Position numbers and translations under genes: made by a program | Notes under the pieces: generated by a model | Database searches by the model: none | Told to the model about the DNA's origin: nothing | Seen by the model: the letters and a program-made list of their open reading frames with translations, nothing else | Assembly: GCA_045543615.1 (NCBI GenBank) | Contig: JAZPXL010000037.1 | Location: forward strand, 68,079-132,078 | DNA: 64,000 nt | From: CAG-390 sp045543615 | Lineage (GTDB): Bacteria; Bacillota; Clostridia; Oscillospirales; CAG-272 | Direction of reading: 5' to 3' | Part shown: positions 46,402-54,568 of the stretch, piece by piece | Layout of the letters: each line of letters starts with the position of its first letter | How positions within the stretch are numbered: position 1 is the first letter of the stretch

Positions 46402-47424
46402 TTAGAAGGTGTAGGTCAGAGACACGCTGCCCACCACACCGAATTCCTGGAAGGGAACCATGGAGGAATTCTCCGTATACGCCTTGAACTCAGATGCCTG
46501 GTTAGCTTTCAGACCACCTTCCCCGAGCCAGTTGAAGCTCACACCGGGGGTAAGAATAAGGTTCTTTTTGATGAACCAGGGCGTAGAGAACTTAATCCAG
46601 AAAGCCTGAGTACCGTTGTCGCAGGCGTTGTAGCGACCGTCAAAGTAATCTGCCGTGGCACTCATGGCAAACTCCAGCACGCCGGCCACCTTTACATCCT
46701 CAGGAGTACCGACGATGGGGGCCTTAAGCCGCACATAGGGCTCAAACCACCAACCACGAATACCCTGGAAACTCAGGCTCGTGGTCACACCCATGGAAAT
46801 CCACTTGGCAGGGGTCCACTCCGGCGCAACGAAAACCTCATTGATGCAGGAAGCTCCCTGATCACGGTAGTGCTTAGCCATCACACCAAGCAGACCACCG
46901 TGCACAAATTTATGACCGAACGCCACATTCCACTTCTCCTGCGTGTATTTGAAATCGCTCACGATGGCGAATTCGTTCTCGATGTTGGCCTGCTTGATTT
47001 TGCGGGCATTCTGGCTGACAATCTGATCCTTCACTGCCTGCGGCATATTCATCACCGCGCTAAGCGGCATATTCAGCTTCTGGGCGGCTCCGGCCAGAAT
47101 ATGATTCGGACCTACGTTCGGGTTACCATACAGCGTGTGACCGGAGGTCGGTGCCTGATAGGCAATCGTGTTATTGAACGTCCAGCCACCCTCACGCCCG
47201 AAATCATAGCTGGTTTTCAGCGCAGAAAACAGTACGCTGTCGCCCTGCGCCACGGAGTGTGACACCACGTAACCGCGACCGGTGTAGTTCGTGGCATAGC
47301 CACCGGTCAGTGAACCGGAAAGGCGCTTGAAGTCCGGAGCCTGCTCAAGAGTAACAGCGGGAGTTCCGGCAAGGGCGGTCGTGCTCAGCAGAGCAGCGGC
47401 AATCAGTGTATAGCTAAGTTTCAT
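46402..47424 (-). CDS. Outer-membrane beta-barrel protein
   Basis: 340 residues. Signal peptide MKLSYTLIAAALLSTTALA is followed by many amphipathic strands (SGSLTGGYATNYTGRGYVVS, KWNVAFGHKFVHGG, WISMGVTTSLSFQG) and a C-terminal aromatic strand ending SLTYTF, the usual signal for outer-membrane insertion. It proves a diderm envelope for the right-hand genome. Ligand unknown. Two cysteines lie in the barrel (CINE and CDNG). It has a long, elaborate upstream region with repeated TTTGTCAT boxes. No Shine-Dalgarno site. Confidence 0.82.
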   Translation of the reverse strand: MKLSYTLIAAALLSTTALAGTPAVTLEQAPDFKRLSGSLTGGYATNYTGRGYVVSHSVAQGDSVLFSALKTSYDFGREGGWTFNNTIAYQAPTSGHTLYGNPNVGPNHILAGAAQKLNMPLSAVMNMPQAVKDQIVSQNARKIKQANIENEFAIVSDFKYTQEKWNVAFGHKFVHGGLLGVMAKHYRDQGASCINEVFVAPEWTPAKWISMGVTTSLSFQGIRGWWFEPYVRLKAPIVGTPEDVKVAGVLEFAMSATADYFDGRYNACDNGTQAFWIKFSTPWFIKKNLILTPGVSFNWLGEGGLKANQASEFKAYTENSSMVPFQEFGVVGSVSLTYTF

Positions 47425-47493
47425 GTGTTATACGTTTTTTTCGGTTGAAGAGATTCGAACCTTCCTTTCTTCAGTCGGTCGTTCTCCGCGCTC

Positions 47494-47522
47494 AGATTAG
47501 CCGCTCTAACTGATTTTGTCAA
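47494..47522 (-). promoter_or_regulatory. Possible promoter of the outer-membrane protein gene
   Basis: Reading leftward: TTGACA (47517-47522), 17 bases, TAATCT (47494-47499); the -10 box is weak (three of six matches). It would give a leader of about 65 bases. Confidence 0.45.
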
Positions 47523-47630
47523 GAAAATATGCTAGAGTATAGTCTATTTGTCATAAATTTTGTCATTTTTTATACCTTGTTTGGGAATTTTTGGTGTTTA
47601 TTTTGTCATCTTCACCTCATTTTTTGTCAT
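47515..47630. repeat. Direct TTTGTCAW repeats upstream of the outer-membrane protein gene
   Basis: TTTGTCAT occurs at 47547, 47559, 47602 and 47623, plus TTTGTCAA at 47515, which overlaps the candidate -35 box. Start-to-start spacings are 32, 12, 43 and 21 bases, near whole helical turns (3, 1, 4, 2), so the boxes face about one side of the DNA. Possibly regulator-binding sites. Confidence 0.5.
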
Positions 47631-47849
47631 TTCTGCATTTTTTCACGCCTCATCCCCCCTCTATAAGTGGGAATCTGCCGCCAGAGGTATCCGTAAAATA
47701 AGCGAAAAGGGTGAAACCTGCCTACTCCTTTGCCTGAATCTTAACCATTCATCAACTCTCCCACCTCTATCAAACCTGCCCGGCTGGCTATTTACCTGCC
47801 GAGAGAGGAGAGGGACTCCCGCACCAATACAAAACCAACCCGGTATAAA

Positions 47850-47949
47850 GGAAGTCACCCCGGAGCCGAAGCCCCGGGGTGCCCAACTACCCTATGAATC
47901 GGACCCTTTCGGGCCCGGGAACCTGTTTTGACGTCCGGTCCCGTAGACG
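47850..47949 (-). ncRNA. Candidate structured small RNA
   Basis: Downstream of a strong leftward promoter lie three stable hairpins on the minus strand: GGGACC...GGTTCCC (47942-47917), GGGCCC-GAAA-GGGTCC with a GNRA loop (47916-47901, directly abutting the first) and CACCCCGG...C(TTCG)G...CCGGGGTG (47881-47856). The stable loops GAAA and C(UUCG)G exist only on the minus strand, indicating the transcribed strand. It has none of the hallmark segments of tmRNA, SRP RNA or RNase P RNA that I know. The third hairpin is not followed by a T-run, so the 3' end is uncertain. A long leader or 3' UTR hairpins are alternatives. Confidence 0.5.
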
Positions 47950-47954
47950 AGGTG

Positions 47955-47983
47955 AATATAGCGCAAACTTCTGTTTTCGTCAA
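47955..47983 (-). promoter_or_regulatory. Strong leftward promoter with A/T-rich UP-like element
   Basis: Reading leftward: TTGACG (47978-47983), 17 bases, TATATT (47955-47960). Directly upstream is a 35-base A/T tract containing two copies of AAAAAAACAATTT (47987-47999 and 48007-48019, 20 bases apart) that resembles an UP element. No protein gene begins within 500 bases downstream. Confidence 0.7.
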
Positions 47984-48035
47984 GTCAAAAAAACAATTTT
48001 TTTTTGAAAAAAACAATTTCAAAACAGATATCGGC

Positions 48036-50492
48036 TCATGCCTGGTCAACAACGCCGATGCGGTCCAGAAGGTTGAGCCGCTGCATGAGATCCGCCGCTG
48101 CGAGTTTTCCGTCCAGCAGCTTTTGATACAGGCAGATGATGTTGGCAGTCTGATCTGCGTTTTCATCCAGCAGTTCCAGGCGGAAGTGGTTGAGGCCGCA
48201 GCGGCGCATGCCGTCGGTATAGCGTGCGGCGGTTTGGGCACGTCCGTTGAAAAGGGTATTGCGGCAGCCTTCATCGCTGCGCAGGTAGTGCATGGCGTGT
48301 GTGCGATCCATGACGCGGACTTTGTGGTGGTCACAGGGTTGGCCGCAGTCTTTGAAGCTGTGTCCCCGTGAAAGGAAGGTGCAGAACACGCAATGCTCTG
48401 TATGGAACATGGGGATGTGCTGGTGGAGGGTGAGCTCCAGCACGGGGCCGCAGCCGCTGCTCAGCAGGTCTGCCAGCTGGGAGGCGTTCAAATCATAGGA
48501 GGGGGTGCAGAGCTGCATGCCGAACTGTTGCCAGAGGGCAACGCTCTGCGGGTTGGCGGTGTTGAGGGAGAAATCTCCCACCATGGGGATTCCCTTTTGC
48601 CGGAAAAACATAGCGGCTCCCGGGTTACGCACCAGCACGCCGTCCGGCTCTGCGGCGAGTATGTATTTGAAGTAGCCGGCCTCATGCGGCTTCATGATGC
48701 GCAGCGTGGCAATCCGGATTTCTGTTTGCGGGTACTCGCTGCGCAGCTGCTCGGTAAGGGGGGCCAATTCGCGGAGGTTTTTGAGGTCAAGGTAGACACA
48801 GCCGACGCCGGCACGGGCGGCTGCCAGTGCCTGGTCTGTCTCTCTGCAGAGCACGGAGAGGTGGTAGCCCTCTGCAGGAGCCATGGGCGGGAAGAGTCTT
48901 TGCTTTTCCGTGGGCTGGGTAGGACGTGGGCAGGGGACTTCTGCCGCCGGGGCCTTCTTCAGCTCTTCTACCAATTCTCGGCGCATGCGGTTCAGGATGG
49001 AGAGAGGGAGCATGAGCCCTTCTTCCAGTTCTATCTGGCATTCTCCCAGTGTGTAGCCGGTGCCGCCCAGGCGTCCAAGCTGGGTGCGGAGTACCTCCGG
49101 GGTGAGGGGGCGGTTTTCTGCCGGTTCCAAGGGTTGGTCACTGCCGATGGTGATGCCTCTGCACTCCAGCAGAAGCTGGCTGCCCATGCGTCCGGTGACA
49201 GAGATGCGGAGCGGCTCTGCTGCGGCTGTTACATGGCGGGCAAAATTGCTCCAAGTGGCGCGCAGAGCTTTATCCAGCGCTGGGTCTGCCGTTTTCCAGA
49301 GCAGGTTGCCGGGGCGTACGCTTCGCCAGTCGATTCTGCTGCCTTTGCCGTGGAAGTAGAGTCTGTTTTCCTGCATGCGCCAGATGCGGCCGCCCTGTTC
49401 CTCGTTTCTGTCCTGCCCGGCATCTATCACAAATCCGTCACCCGGGGCGATGGGAATGGCGGGTGTGCCTTCCAGTTCTACCCATCCTTCACCGCAGCGG
49501 GAGATACGGCCGGCAAGGGCACCGCGTTTTTTACCGAAACGTCCGTGAGTAAGCAGGGGGTGGTCTGTGCCGTTGAGCCAACCTGCAGAAAACCCGCGGG
49601 AGAAGGCCATTTGCATGGCATAGAGGTCTGCGGCTCTCTGTCTGGGGGCTATGCCGCGGGCTTGCAGGGCGGCATCGATGGCGTGGCGATAGGCTCGGGT
49701 TGTGGCTGCCACATATTCCGGGCTCTTGAGTCTGCCTTCAATTTTAAAACTGTGTACGCCCGCTGCAATCATCTGCGGTACCAGATCAAGCGCACAGAGA
49801 TCCTGCGGAGAGAAAATGTAGCGCCGCTCACCCAGTTGGCGCATGCGCCCGTCTACCTCCAGACGGTAGGGCATGCGGCATGCCTGGGCGCACTCTCCGC
49901 GGTTCGCGCTGCGCTGCCCCAGACTCTCACTGGTGAGGCACTGGCCGGAGTACGCCACGCAGAGTGCACCGTGGCAGAAAACCTCAATGGGTTTTTCTGT
50001 AGCTTTGGCGCAGGCTTCAATTTCCCGCAGGGAGAGCTCTCTTGCCAGTACAATCTGCTGCGGGTCAAACTGCTCGTCTACCCAGCGCACGGCTTCCGGG
50101 CAGGTGATGGTCATCTGTGTGGAGATGTGGAGCTCCAGAGTCCATTTGCCGCTCTTGCGGTAGCGGGAGATGAGTGAGGCTAACCCCGCATCCTGAACAA
50201 TTACCCCGTCCACCCCGGCTGCATCCAGCGCGTCCAGATACTCCGTGGCTTCTTCAAACTCTGCCGGGAAGATAAGGACGTTCATGGTGACGTATGCCCG
50301 CACCCCGTGCGCATGCAGAAACGGGACGAGTGCCGGCAGGTCTGCGCGGGTGAAGTTGTCCGCGCGCATGCGGGCGTTGAACTGATCCAGCCCGAAATAG
50401 ATGGCATCTGCGCCATTGGCCACGGCGGCGCGGACGCATTCCCAGTTGCCGGCCGGTGCCAGCACTTCCGGTTGTCTGGAGGTGTTCTTCAT
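48036..50492 (-). CDS. U32 peptidase-family protein (RlhA-like, with DUF3656-type domain)
   Basis: 818 residues. TIM-barrel N-terminus (EVLAPAGNWECVRAAVANGADAIYFGLDQFNARM), the U32 signature with Cys cluster ligands (CHGALCVAYSGQCLTS, GECAQACRMPY) and SFKIEGRLKSPEYVA; a middle beta region; and a C-terminal U32-like repeat with HCVFC and CGQPC. Relatives hydroxylate 23S rRNA (RlhA) or tRNA rather than cleave protein. The C-terminal repeat makes it longer than RlhA (about 650). A run of nine C residues lies immediately before the ATG (plus-strand G at 50493-50501) instead of a Shine-Dalgarno site. Confidence 0.85.
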   Translation of the reverse strand: MKNTSRQPEVLAPAGNWECVRAAVANGADAIYFGLDQFNARMRADNFTRADLPALVPFLHAHGVRAYVTMNVLIFPAEFEEATEYLDALDAAGVDGVIVQDAGLASLISRYRKSGKWTLELHISTQMTITCPEAVRWVDEQFDPQQIVLARELSLREIEACAKATEKPIEVFCHGALCVAYSGQCLTSESLGQRSANRGECAQACRMPYRLEVDGRMRQLGERRYIFSPQDLCALDLVPQMIAAGVHSFKIEGRLKSPEYVAATTRAYRHAIDAALQARGIAPRQRAADLYAMQMAFSRGFSAGWLNGTDHPLLTHGRFGKKRGALAGRISRCGEGWVELEGTPAIPIAPGDGFVIDAGQDRNEEQGGRIWRMQENRLYFHGKGSRIDWRSVRPGNLLWKTADPALDKALRATWSNFARHVTAAAEPLRISVTGRMGSQLLLECRGITIGSDQPLEPAENRPLTPEVLRTQLGRLGGTGYTLGECQIELEEGLMLPLSILNRMRRELVEELKKAPAAEVPCPRPTQPTEKQRLFPPMAPAEGYHLSVLCRETDQALAAARAGVGCVYLDLKNLRELAPLTEQLRSEYPQTEIRIATLRIMKPHEAGYFKYILAAEPDGVLVRNPGAAMFFRQKGIPMVGDFSLNTANPQSVALWQQFGMQLCTPSYDLNASQLADLLSSGCGPVLELTLHQHIPMFHTEHCVFCTFLSRGHSFKDCGQPCDHHKVRVMDRTHAMHYLRSDEGCRNTLFNGRAQTAARYTDGMRRCGLNHFRLELLDENADQTANIICLYQKLLDGKLAAADLMQRLNLLDRIGVVDQA

Positions 50493-50515
50493 GGGGGGGG
50501 GAGATAACGGTGAAA

Positions 50516-50743
50516 TCAGGCCATGCAGCGGATGCGTGCCCGGTCAAAATCTGCCGGGCAGATGGTTACCACCACCCGGTCTCCGGGGCGGATGATATCT
50601 GCCAGATGCGCTTCCTTTTTCTGCAGGAAGGCAACGGTTTCCTTACCGTTGGGCAGGGTGGCGTGGTACGCCGTGGGGGCAAAACGCTCACGGATGGTGC
50701 AGATGGCGTTGATGAATTGTGAGGGATAGAGTGTGGTACTCAT
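50516..50743 (-). CDS. Small IF-1-like OB-fold protein
   Basis: 75 residues. AYHATLPNGKETVAFLQKKEAHLADIIRPGDRVVVTICPADFDRARI follows the IF-1 pattern (F-R-V-x-L-x-N-G...I-R-I-L-P-G-D-R-V-x-V-x-L-S-P-Y-D-L-x-R-G-R-I), but the usual GKMRK basic loop is AFLQKKEAH and the C-terminal basic tail is short. It may be a divergent IF-1 paralogue or a general S1/OB RNA-binding protein. It lies 23 bases upstream of the U32 gene and just downstream of the AsmA-like gene, all leftward. Five C residues precede the ATG. Confidence 0.6.
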   Translation of the reverse strand: MSTTLYPSQFINAICTIRERFAPTAYHATLPNGKETVAFLQKKEAHLADIIRPGDRVVVTICPADFDRARIRCMA

Positions 50744-50751
50744 GGGGGAAA

Positions 50752-52374
50752 TTAGAATATGGTTTGGAGGCCTTTGTTGAGTAAATCAGTCGCGCCGTTG
50801 ATGATGGTTTCCGCCGGCTGAGTCGGGATGACGGCAGGGGCGGATTCGCCCTCTTGTTCGGGGATGACGGTCTTGCGGGCTTTTTCCGCTGTTTCAAAGA
50901 GCTTGTGGAGCATGTTGCCAGCGGAATCAATGGCCATGCCCGGCAGGGAATGTGAGAGCAGGGTGGAGAGACGGACGCTGAGGTCCTCTGCGGGAGAATC
51001 AATAGTGCCGCTTAGGTTAATGTTGACCCAGGCGTACCCCTCTTCTCCCTTGCCGTTGAAAATGGCGGTTGTGAGCTGAGGGCTCGGCAGCGGAAGTCGG
51101 TCTGCAATGTGACGGGGAATGCCGATGGTGAGCCGCCCGCCCAAGGCCCCGTCATCAGCAATGATGACATGGCCGCGCACAATGAGGGTGTTGCCCCGTG
51201 AGCAGATGTCGATGCGGTCGATAAGCCATGCGTTTTTCAGCTGCATCTGCGGAGAAGAGTAGGGGTAGGTGATGTTGCAGTCCGCCCGCTCCAGCTCAAT
51301 GGTGCGGTAGGGCTGCGTGTTATCAATTCTCAGCTCGGAGAGGAAGGGCAGTCCTTCAATTTTTCCGCGTTGCAGTGACAGGTTGCCTCCTGCCTTGCGG
51401 AGGCTGGTTTCATTTCCGCGCAAAACGCATTTGCCGAAAAGCTCACCGGTGAGCTTTTTCTTCCAGTCATCCTTGAGCAGTCTGGATACGCTGGCTTTGT
51501 GCATCTGCAACTCTGCGGACCAGTTGTTGCTGATTTTATCGTAATAGGCGCGCACGCGCAGTTCCCCTGGGGTGAGCATGAGCCGGCACTCCGTCAGGTC
51601 AATCCCCTTTGGGTGATAGAGCAGGGTGGCTGTTTTGACGTTGGTGTCACGCAGGTGGGAATAGGGGGTGTGCAGACGTCCGTTTTCCAGCTCCACAGCC
51701 CAGCTTTTTCCGTTGCTCATGGGGCGGGCGGTGATGTTGCAGCCGCTGAGGCTGTATTGTTTTGCCCCTCGGTATATGCTCAGGTTGGCGTCCTTGCACT
51801 CGGCAAAGTCCAGTTGCAGACTCTGTGGCGCAAAACCGCCGCTGTCGCTTTTTCGGGCGGTGGTGTCGGTGCTGTTTTCCGCTGCATCGGTGAGCCTCCG
51901 CTGCTGCGGTGCAGCCGTTTCGGAGTCGGCGGATTCTGCATCGGCATCAGGAAGCGGTTCCGTGGCCGAGCGGAGAATAATCCAGCCCTCTTCCATGGTG
52001 AGTTTGCGGATATGCAGCTTTCTGTCCAGTAGTTTTCCGCGCTCAATTTGCGCCAGGATGCGTTCTGCACCGGCAGATTCCACGGTGCCCATGTTGATGA
52101 ATCGCAGCTCGCTTTCCGCTACCTTATCACCGTTGATGCGCAGATTGTCGGCCATTTCCACCTGTGCTGCCCCGGTGGCCTGCTGCAGATGCAGACACAT
52201 GTTGCGCCGGAAGGTATCTCCCTGAAGATAAGCCAGTAACTGATACCAAGCAATGATGCCGACGGTGAGCAGAAGTGCCAGTGAACCGAGCGTAATAAGG
52301 ATAACCTTTCGCCACAGGCGCGCCTTGTCTGCGCCCCGTTCTCCGAATACTCCGCTTTTTCTCCGCCTCGCCAT
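50752..52374 (-). CDS. AsmA-like membrane-anchored periplasmic protein
   Basis: 540 residues. Short Arg-rich cytoplasmic start (MARRRKSGVFGERG), one membrane helix (VILITLGSLALLLTVGIIAWY), then a long beta-repeat region with AsmA-type features (LRINGDKVAESELRFINMGTVES, LELENGRLHTP, SLQRGKIEGLPFLSELRID). AsmA-like proteins bridge the periplasm and are implicated in lipid transport to the outer membrane. ATG at 52374 is chosen because the frame from 52416 adds an unlikely N-terminus. Moderately sure of the family. Confidence 0.65.
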   Translation of the reverse strand: MARRRKSGVFGERGADKARLWRKVILITLGSLALLLTVGIIAWYQLLAYLQGDTFRRNMCLHLQQATGAAQVEMADNLRINGDKVAESELRFINMGTVESAGAERILAQIERGKLLDRKLHIRKLTMEEGWIILRSATEPLPDADAESADSETAAPQQRRLTDAAENSTDTTARKSDSGGFAPQSLQLDFAECKDANLSIYRGAKQYSLSGCNITARPMSNGKSWAVELENGRLHTPYSHLRDTNVKTATLLYHPKGIDLTECRLMLTPGELRVRAYYDKISNNWSAELQMHKASVSRLLKDDWKKKLTGELFGKCVLRGNETSLRKAGGNLSLQRGKIEGLPFLSELRIDNTQPYRTIELERADCNITYPYSSPQMQLKNAWLIDRIDICSRGNTLIVRGHVIIADDGALGGRLTIGIPRHIADRLPLPSPQLTTAIFNGKGEEGYAWVNINLSGTIDSPAEDLSVRLSTLLSHSLPGMAIDSAGNMLHKLFETAEKARKTVIPEQEGESAPAVIPTQPAETIINGATDLLNKGLQTIF

Positions 52375-52522
52375 AATGTACCCCGCTCTTATAACAGCCA
52401 TTTCCTGCCTTTTCAAGCCTTATTTCTTCCCGCCGAGAGTGAAAACGTGTGCGCGTGCACGGATTTATCCTGCGTTTTTATCCCTTTTTTAGAGAAAAAT
52501 GTATTTTTGGGTCAGTTTGGAG

Positions 52523-52551
52523 TTGACTCTTGCGCTTGAATTTGCTTTACT
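52523..52551 (+). promoter_or_regulatory. Promoter of the small lipoprotein gene
   Basis: TTGACT (52523-52528), 17 bases, TTTACT (52546-52551), about 35 bases before the ATG at 52587. Confidence 0.6.
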
Positions 52552-52586
52552 GGCTATCGGAAATAGCCAACCAAACTTCTGAATAT

Positions 52587-52751
52587 ATGAAATTTACCGC
52601 TCTTATTCTCGCTGTTGCATGCGCCGTGGGTGTCAGCTCCTGCTGCTGCCAGACTCAGTCCATGCCCAAGCTTCGTCCGTTCCCGAAGGACTGCCGCAAT
52701 ATTGAATTCCCCCAGGCTCCTGTGAAGGTGCTTGACGTTAAGGGTAAGTAA
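52587..52751 (+). CDS. Small lipoprotein, unknown function
   Basis: 54 residues. A signal sequence MKFTALILAVACAVGVSSC ends in a lipobox-like VSSC with two further Cys (CCCQ), so lipidation is likely. The mature peptide of about 35 residues is Pro-rich (LRPFPKDC...FPQAPVKVLDVKGK). No recognised domain. It has its own promoter and terminator. Short genes of this type are easily missed. No Shine-Dalgarno site; ATATATG precedes it. Confidence 0.68.
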   Translation: MKFTALILAVACAVGVSSCCCQTQSMPKLRPFPKDCRNIEFPQAPVKVLDVKGK

Positions 52752-52780
52752 ATCTCTGCGTCTGATCTCATTTTTTTGAA

Positions 52781-52820
52781 ACGAACCGCCGGTGCCTTTG
52801 CCGGCGGTTCGTTGTTTTTT
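52781..52820 (+). terminator. Terminator after the small lipoprotein
   Basis: ACGAACCGCCGG (52781-52792) pairs with CCGGCGGTTCGT (52801-52812), then TTTTTT. Confidence 0.88.
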
Positions 52821-53072
52821 CCCCGTGCCGGAGACAATAGTAAGGAAAAGTTAGGGAAAATTGAATGCTTGCAGTCGGTAAACGGTGCGTTGAAATGCGT
52901 GTGGCCATGAGGGGCGAAAGCGGTGCAATGGGTGCTAATTATTCATTCATGCGCATTTTGTGCGTGTAAAATAAACTTTTTTGAGCAAAAAAAAAGGCGG
53001 GGCGGTAAATCTTTCTTGCAAAAGCGGAAAAATTTGATTAAATGGAGAGGTCAATTCTGCATACTCGTAGTT

Positions 53073-53924
53073 ATGAAATCAACGATTACTCGTTTCGCTG
53101 TTCGGGCCATGTCTCTTGTGACTATGGCGATGTTTGCCGGTACTGCATTCGCTCAGGAAGCCGCTGCCGGCGGTGGTTCACAGAAGACCATGCTTCAGAC
53201 GTGGGTGATTGACGGTGGCTGGACCATGATTCCGCTCGTCGTTCTGCTCGCTATTACTGTCTGCCTTATTGTGTACTGCATGCTGTCCCTCAAGAAGGAC
53301 AAGTTCTGCCCCGCTCCTCTGCGTGACGAACTGATTGCCCTCATGAATGAGTGCCGCGTTCAGTCTGCTATCAAGCTGGCCTCCGAGAGCCCGACCTACC
53401 TGGGCCGACTGGTAGCCTACGCTCTGCCCAATATCGATGCCAATCGCCCCGAAGATTTGGGCAAGGACGCCATTGAGGACGCCATTGCCGACTTCACCAA
53501 CAACGAGCGTCCCGGTATGATGTTCTGCATTGACATGCTGGCTCTTTCCGGTTCCGTGGCTCCGTCCATCGGTCTGTTCGGTACGATTCAGGGTATGGTG
53601 GGCGCCTTCGCAACGCTGGCATCTGCCGGTCAGGCAGACCCCTCCCAGCTCGCAGGTGACATCTCCGTGGCACTTCTTACCACCTTCTGGGGTCTGATTA
53701 TTTCCCTTATCGCTCTGCCCGCATTCTTCTTCCTGAAGAAGGCCGCCCAGTCCCGTGAGGCTGTGTGTGTGAACGCTATTGAGGAGATGATTAACACCTC
53801 CATCAATGTGATTAACGCTGAAGCTCAGCTTGCTCGTATTCCCGAAGGTCTCTCCGGTGACGGTGAAGAGGACGAGGAAGAGGAATACGAAGAAGAGGAG
53901 GGTGAAGAAGAGGAGCAGGCATAA
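53073..53924 (+). CDS. MotA/TolQ/ExbB proton channel family protein
   Basis: 283 residues. An N-terminal signal-like segment (MKSTITRFAVRAMSLVTMAMFAGTAFA) precedes the ExbB core: helix 1 (MIPLVVLLAITVCLIVYCM), a cytoplasmic region and the conserved helices 2-3 (GSVAPSIGLFGTIQGMVGAFATLA and ISVALLTTFWGLIISLIALPAFFF). The last 20 residues are almost pure Glu/Asp. The family forms the proton channel that drives ExbD/TolR. Two exbD genes follow at 97 and 22 bases. The start at 53073 replaces a longer frame whose first 50 residues are not family-like. Confidence 0.9.
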   Translation: MKSTITRFAVRAMSLVTMAMFAGTAFAQEAAAGGGSQKTMLQTWVIDGGWTMIPLVVLLAITVCLIVYCMLSLKKDKFCPAPLRDELIALMNECRVQSAIKLASESPTYLGRLVAYALPNIDANRPEDLGKDAIEDAIADFTNNERPGMMFCIDMLALSGSVAPSIGLFGTIQGMVGAFATLASAGQADPSQLAGDISVALLTTFWGLIISLIALPAFFFLKKAAQSREAVCVNAIEEMINTSINVINAEAQLARIPEGLSGDGEEDEEEEYEEEEGEEEEQA

Positions 53925-54021
53925 GCCTGTATGAGTCCGGGCCTGCTCTCCGGCGAAACGAGTATCCGCTGTCATGCGGAAATCCCGGGAGCAGGCGATA
54001 ATCTAACCAACTTTCATTACC

Positions 54022-54546
54022 ATGGGCAAGAAAAAATCAAGACCGGTAGAAGAGGTCAATGGGAACCCTAATATGTCTCCCATGATTGACTGCTGTTTCC
54101 TTTTGCTGATTTTCTTCGTGGTAAACGCTACTGCGTTGACGGTTTCAAAGGATCCGAGTATCAACATGCCCAGTGCGGTGTCCTGCTCTGAGCTGAAGGA
54201 TGCTAACGGCTGTATCGTGGTGAACATTTTTGCAGATCCTGAAAAGATGTCCCCTGCTGCCGCTGATAAATATCAGAAGACCTACAAGCGCTCCGGCGTG
54301 ATCTGGGGTGTTTCTGACGGTGATTCTTCGAAGGGCTTTACGATTGATGAAGCACAGCTGCTCTCTGACTTCATTACCAAGCAGAAGGAATTCTACAAGG
54401 GTAAGAATATGGAAGACAGTGCTATTCGTATCTACCTGCGCGGTGATATCGATGCGCCCTGGGAGCGTACGGCGGCGGCCATCCGCTGCGCAGCTGCAGC
54501 GGGTGTGAGCAACATGGTGTTCGGTACATTGCCGGCGCGTAACTAA
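54022..54546 (+). CDS. ExbD/TolR-family protein, first copy
   Basis: 174 residues. A cytoplasmic tail (GKKKSRPVEEVNGNPNMSP) leads into the single helix MIDCCFLLLIFFVVNATALT carrying the conserved proton-path Asp, then a periplasmic domain with the ExbD-like end (RIYLRGDIDAPWERTAAAIRCAAAAGVSNMVFGT). Acts with ExbB in a proton-driven motor that works on envelope partners. The KSRPVEE tail is shared with the second copy, suggesting a common contact with the ExbB partner. Confidence 0.88.
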   Translation: MGKKKSRPVEEVNGNPNMSPMIDCCFLLLIFFVVNATALTVSKDPSINMPSAVSCSELKDANGCIVVNIFADPEKMSPAAADKYQKTYKRSGVIWGVSDGDSSKGFTIDEAQLLSDFITKQKEFYKGKNMEDSAIRIYLRGDIDAPWERTAAAIRCAAAAGVSNMVFGTLPARN

Positions 54547-54568
54547 ACCTTTAACCAGTTATTCTGAC

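Noticed and set aside
46267..47262. 331-codon plus-strand open frame opposite the outer-membrane protein
   Set aside because: His/Arg/Thr-rich reading of the antisense strand; the minus-strand gene has a signal peptide and beta-barrel end.
47560..47931. Plus-strand frame of 123 codons in the 611-base gap
   Set aside because: It crosses the TTTGTCAT boxes and the hairpins of the candidate RNA, has no start signal, and only its first residues look hydrophobic.
47850..47949. Known stable RNAs (SRP RNA, RNase P RNA, tmRNA) for the hairpin cluster
   Set aside because: The conserved segments of these RNAs (SRP tetraloop region, RNase P core GAGGAAAGTCC, tmRNA ends) are not present.
48393..50177. 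594-codon plus-strand open frame opposite the U32 gene
   Set aside because: Antisense shadow of a conserved gene; no family pattern and composition typical of reversed GC-rich coding DNA.
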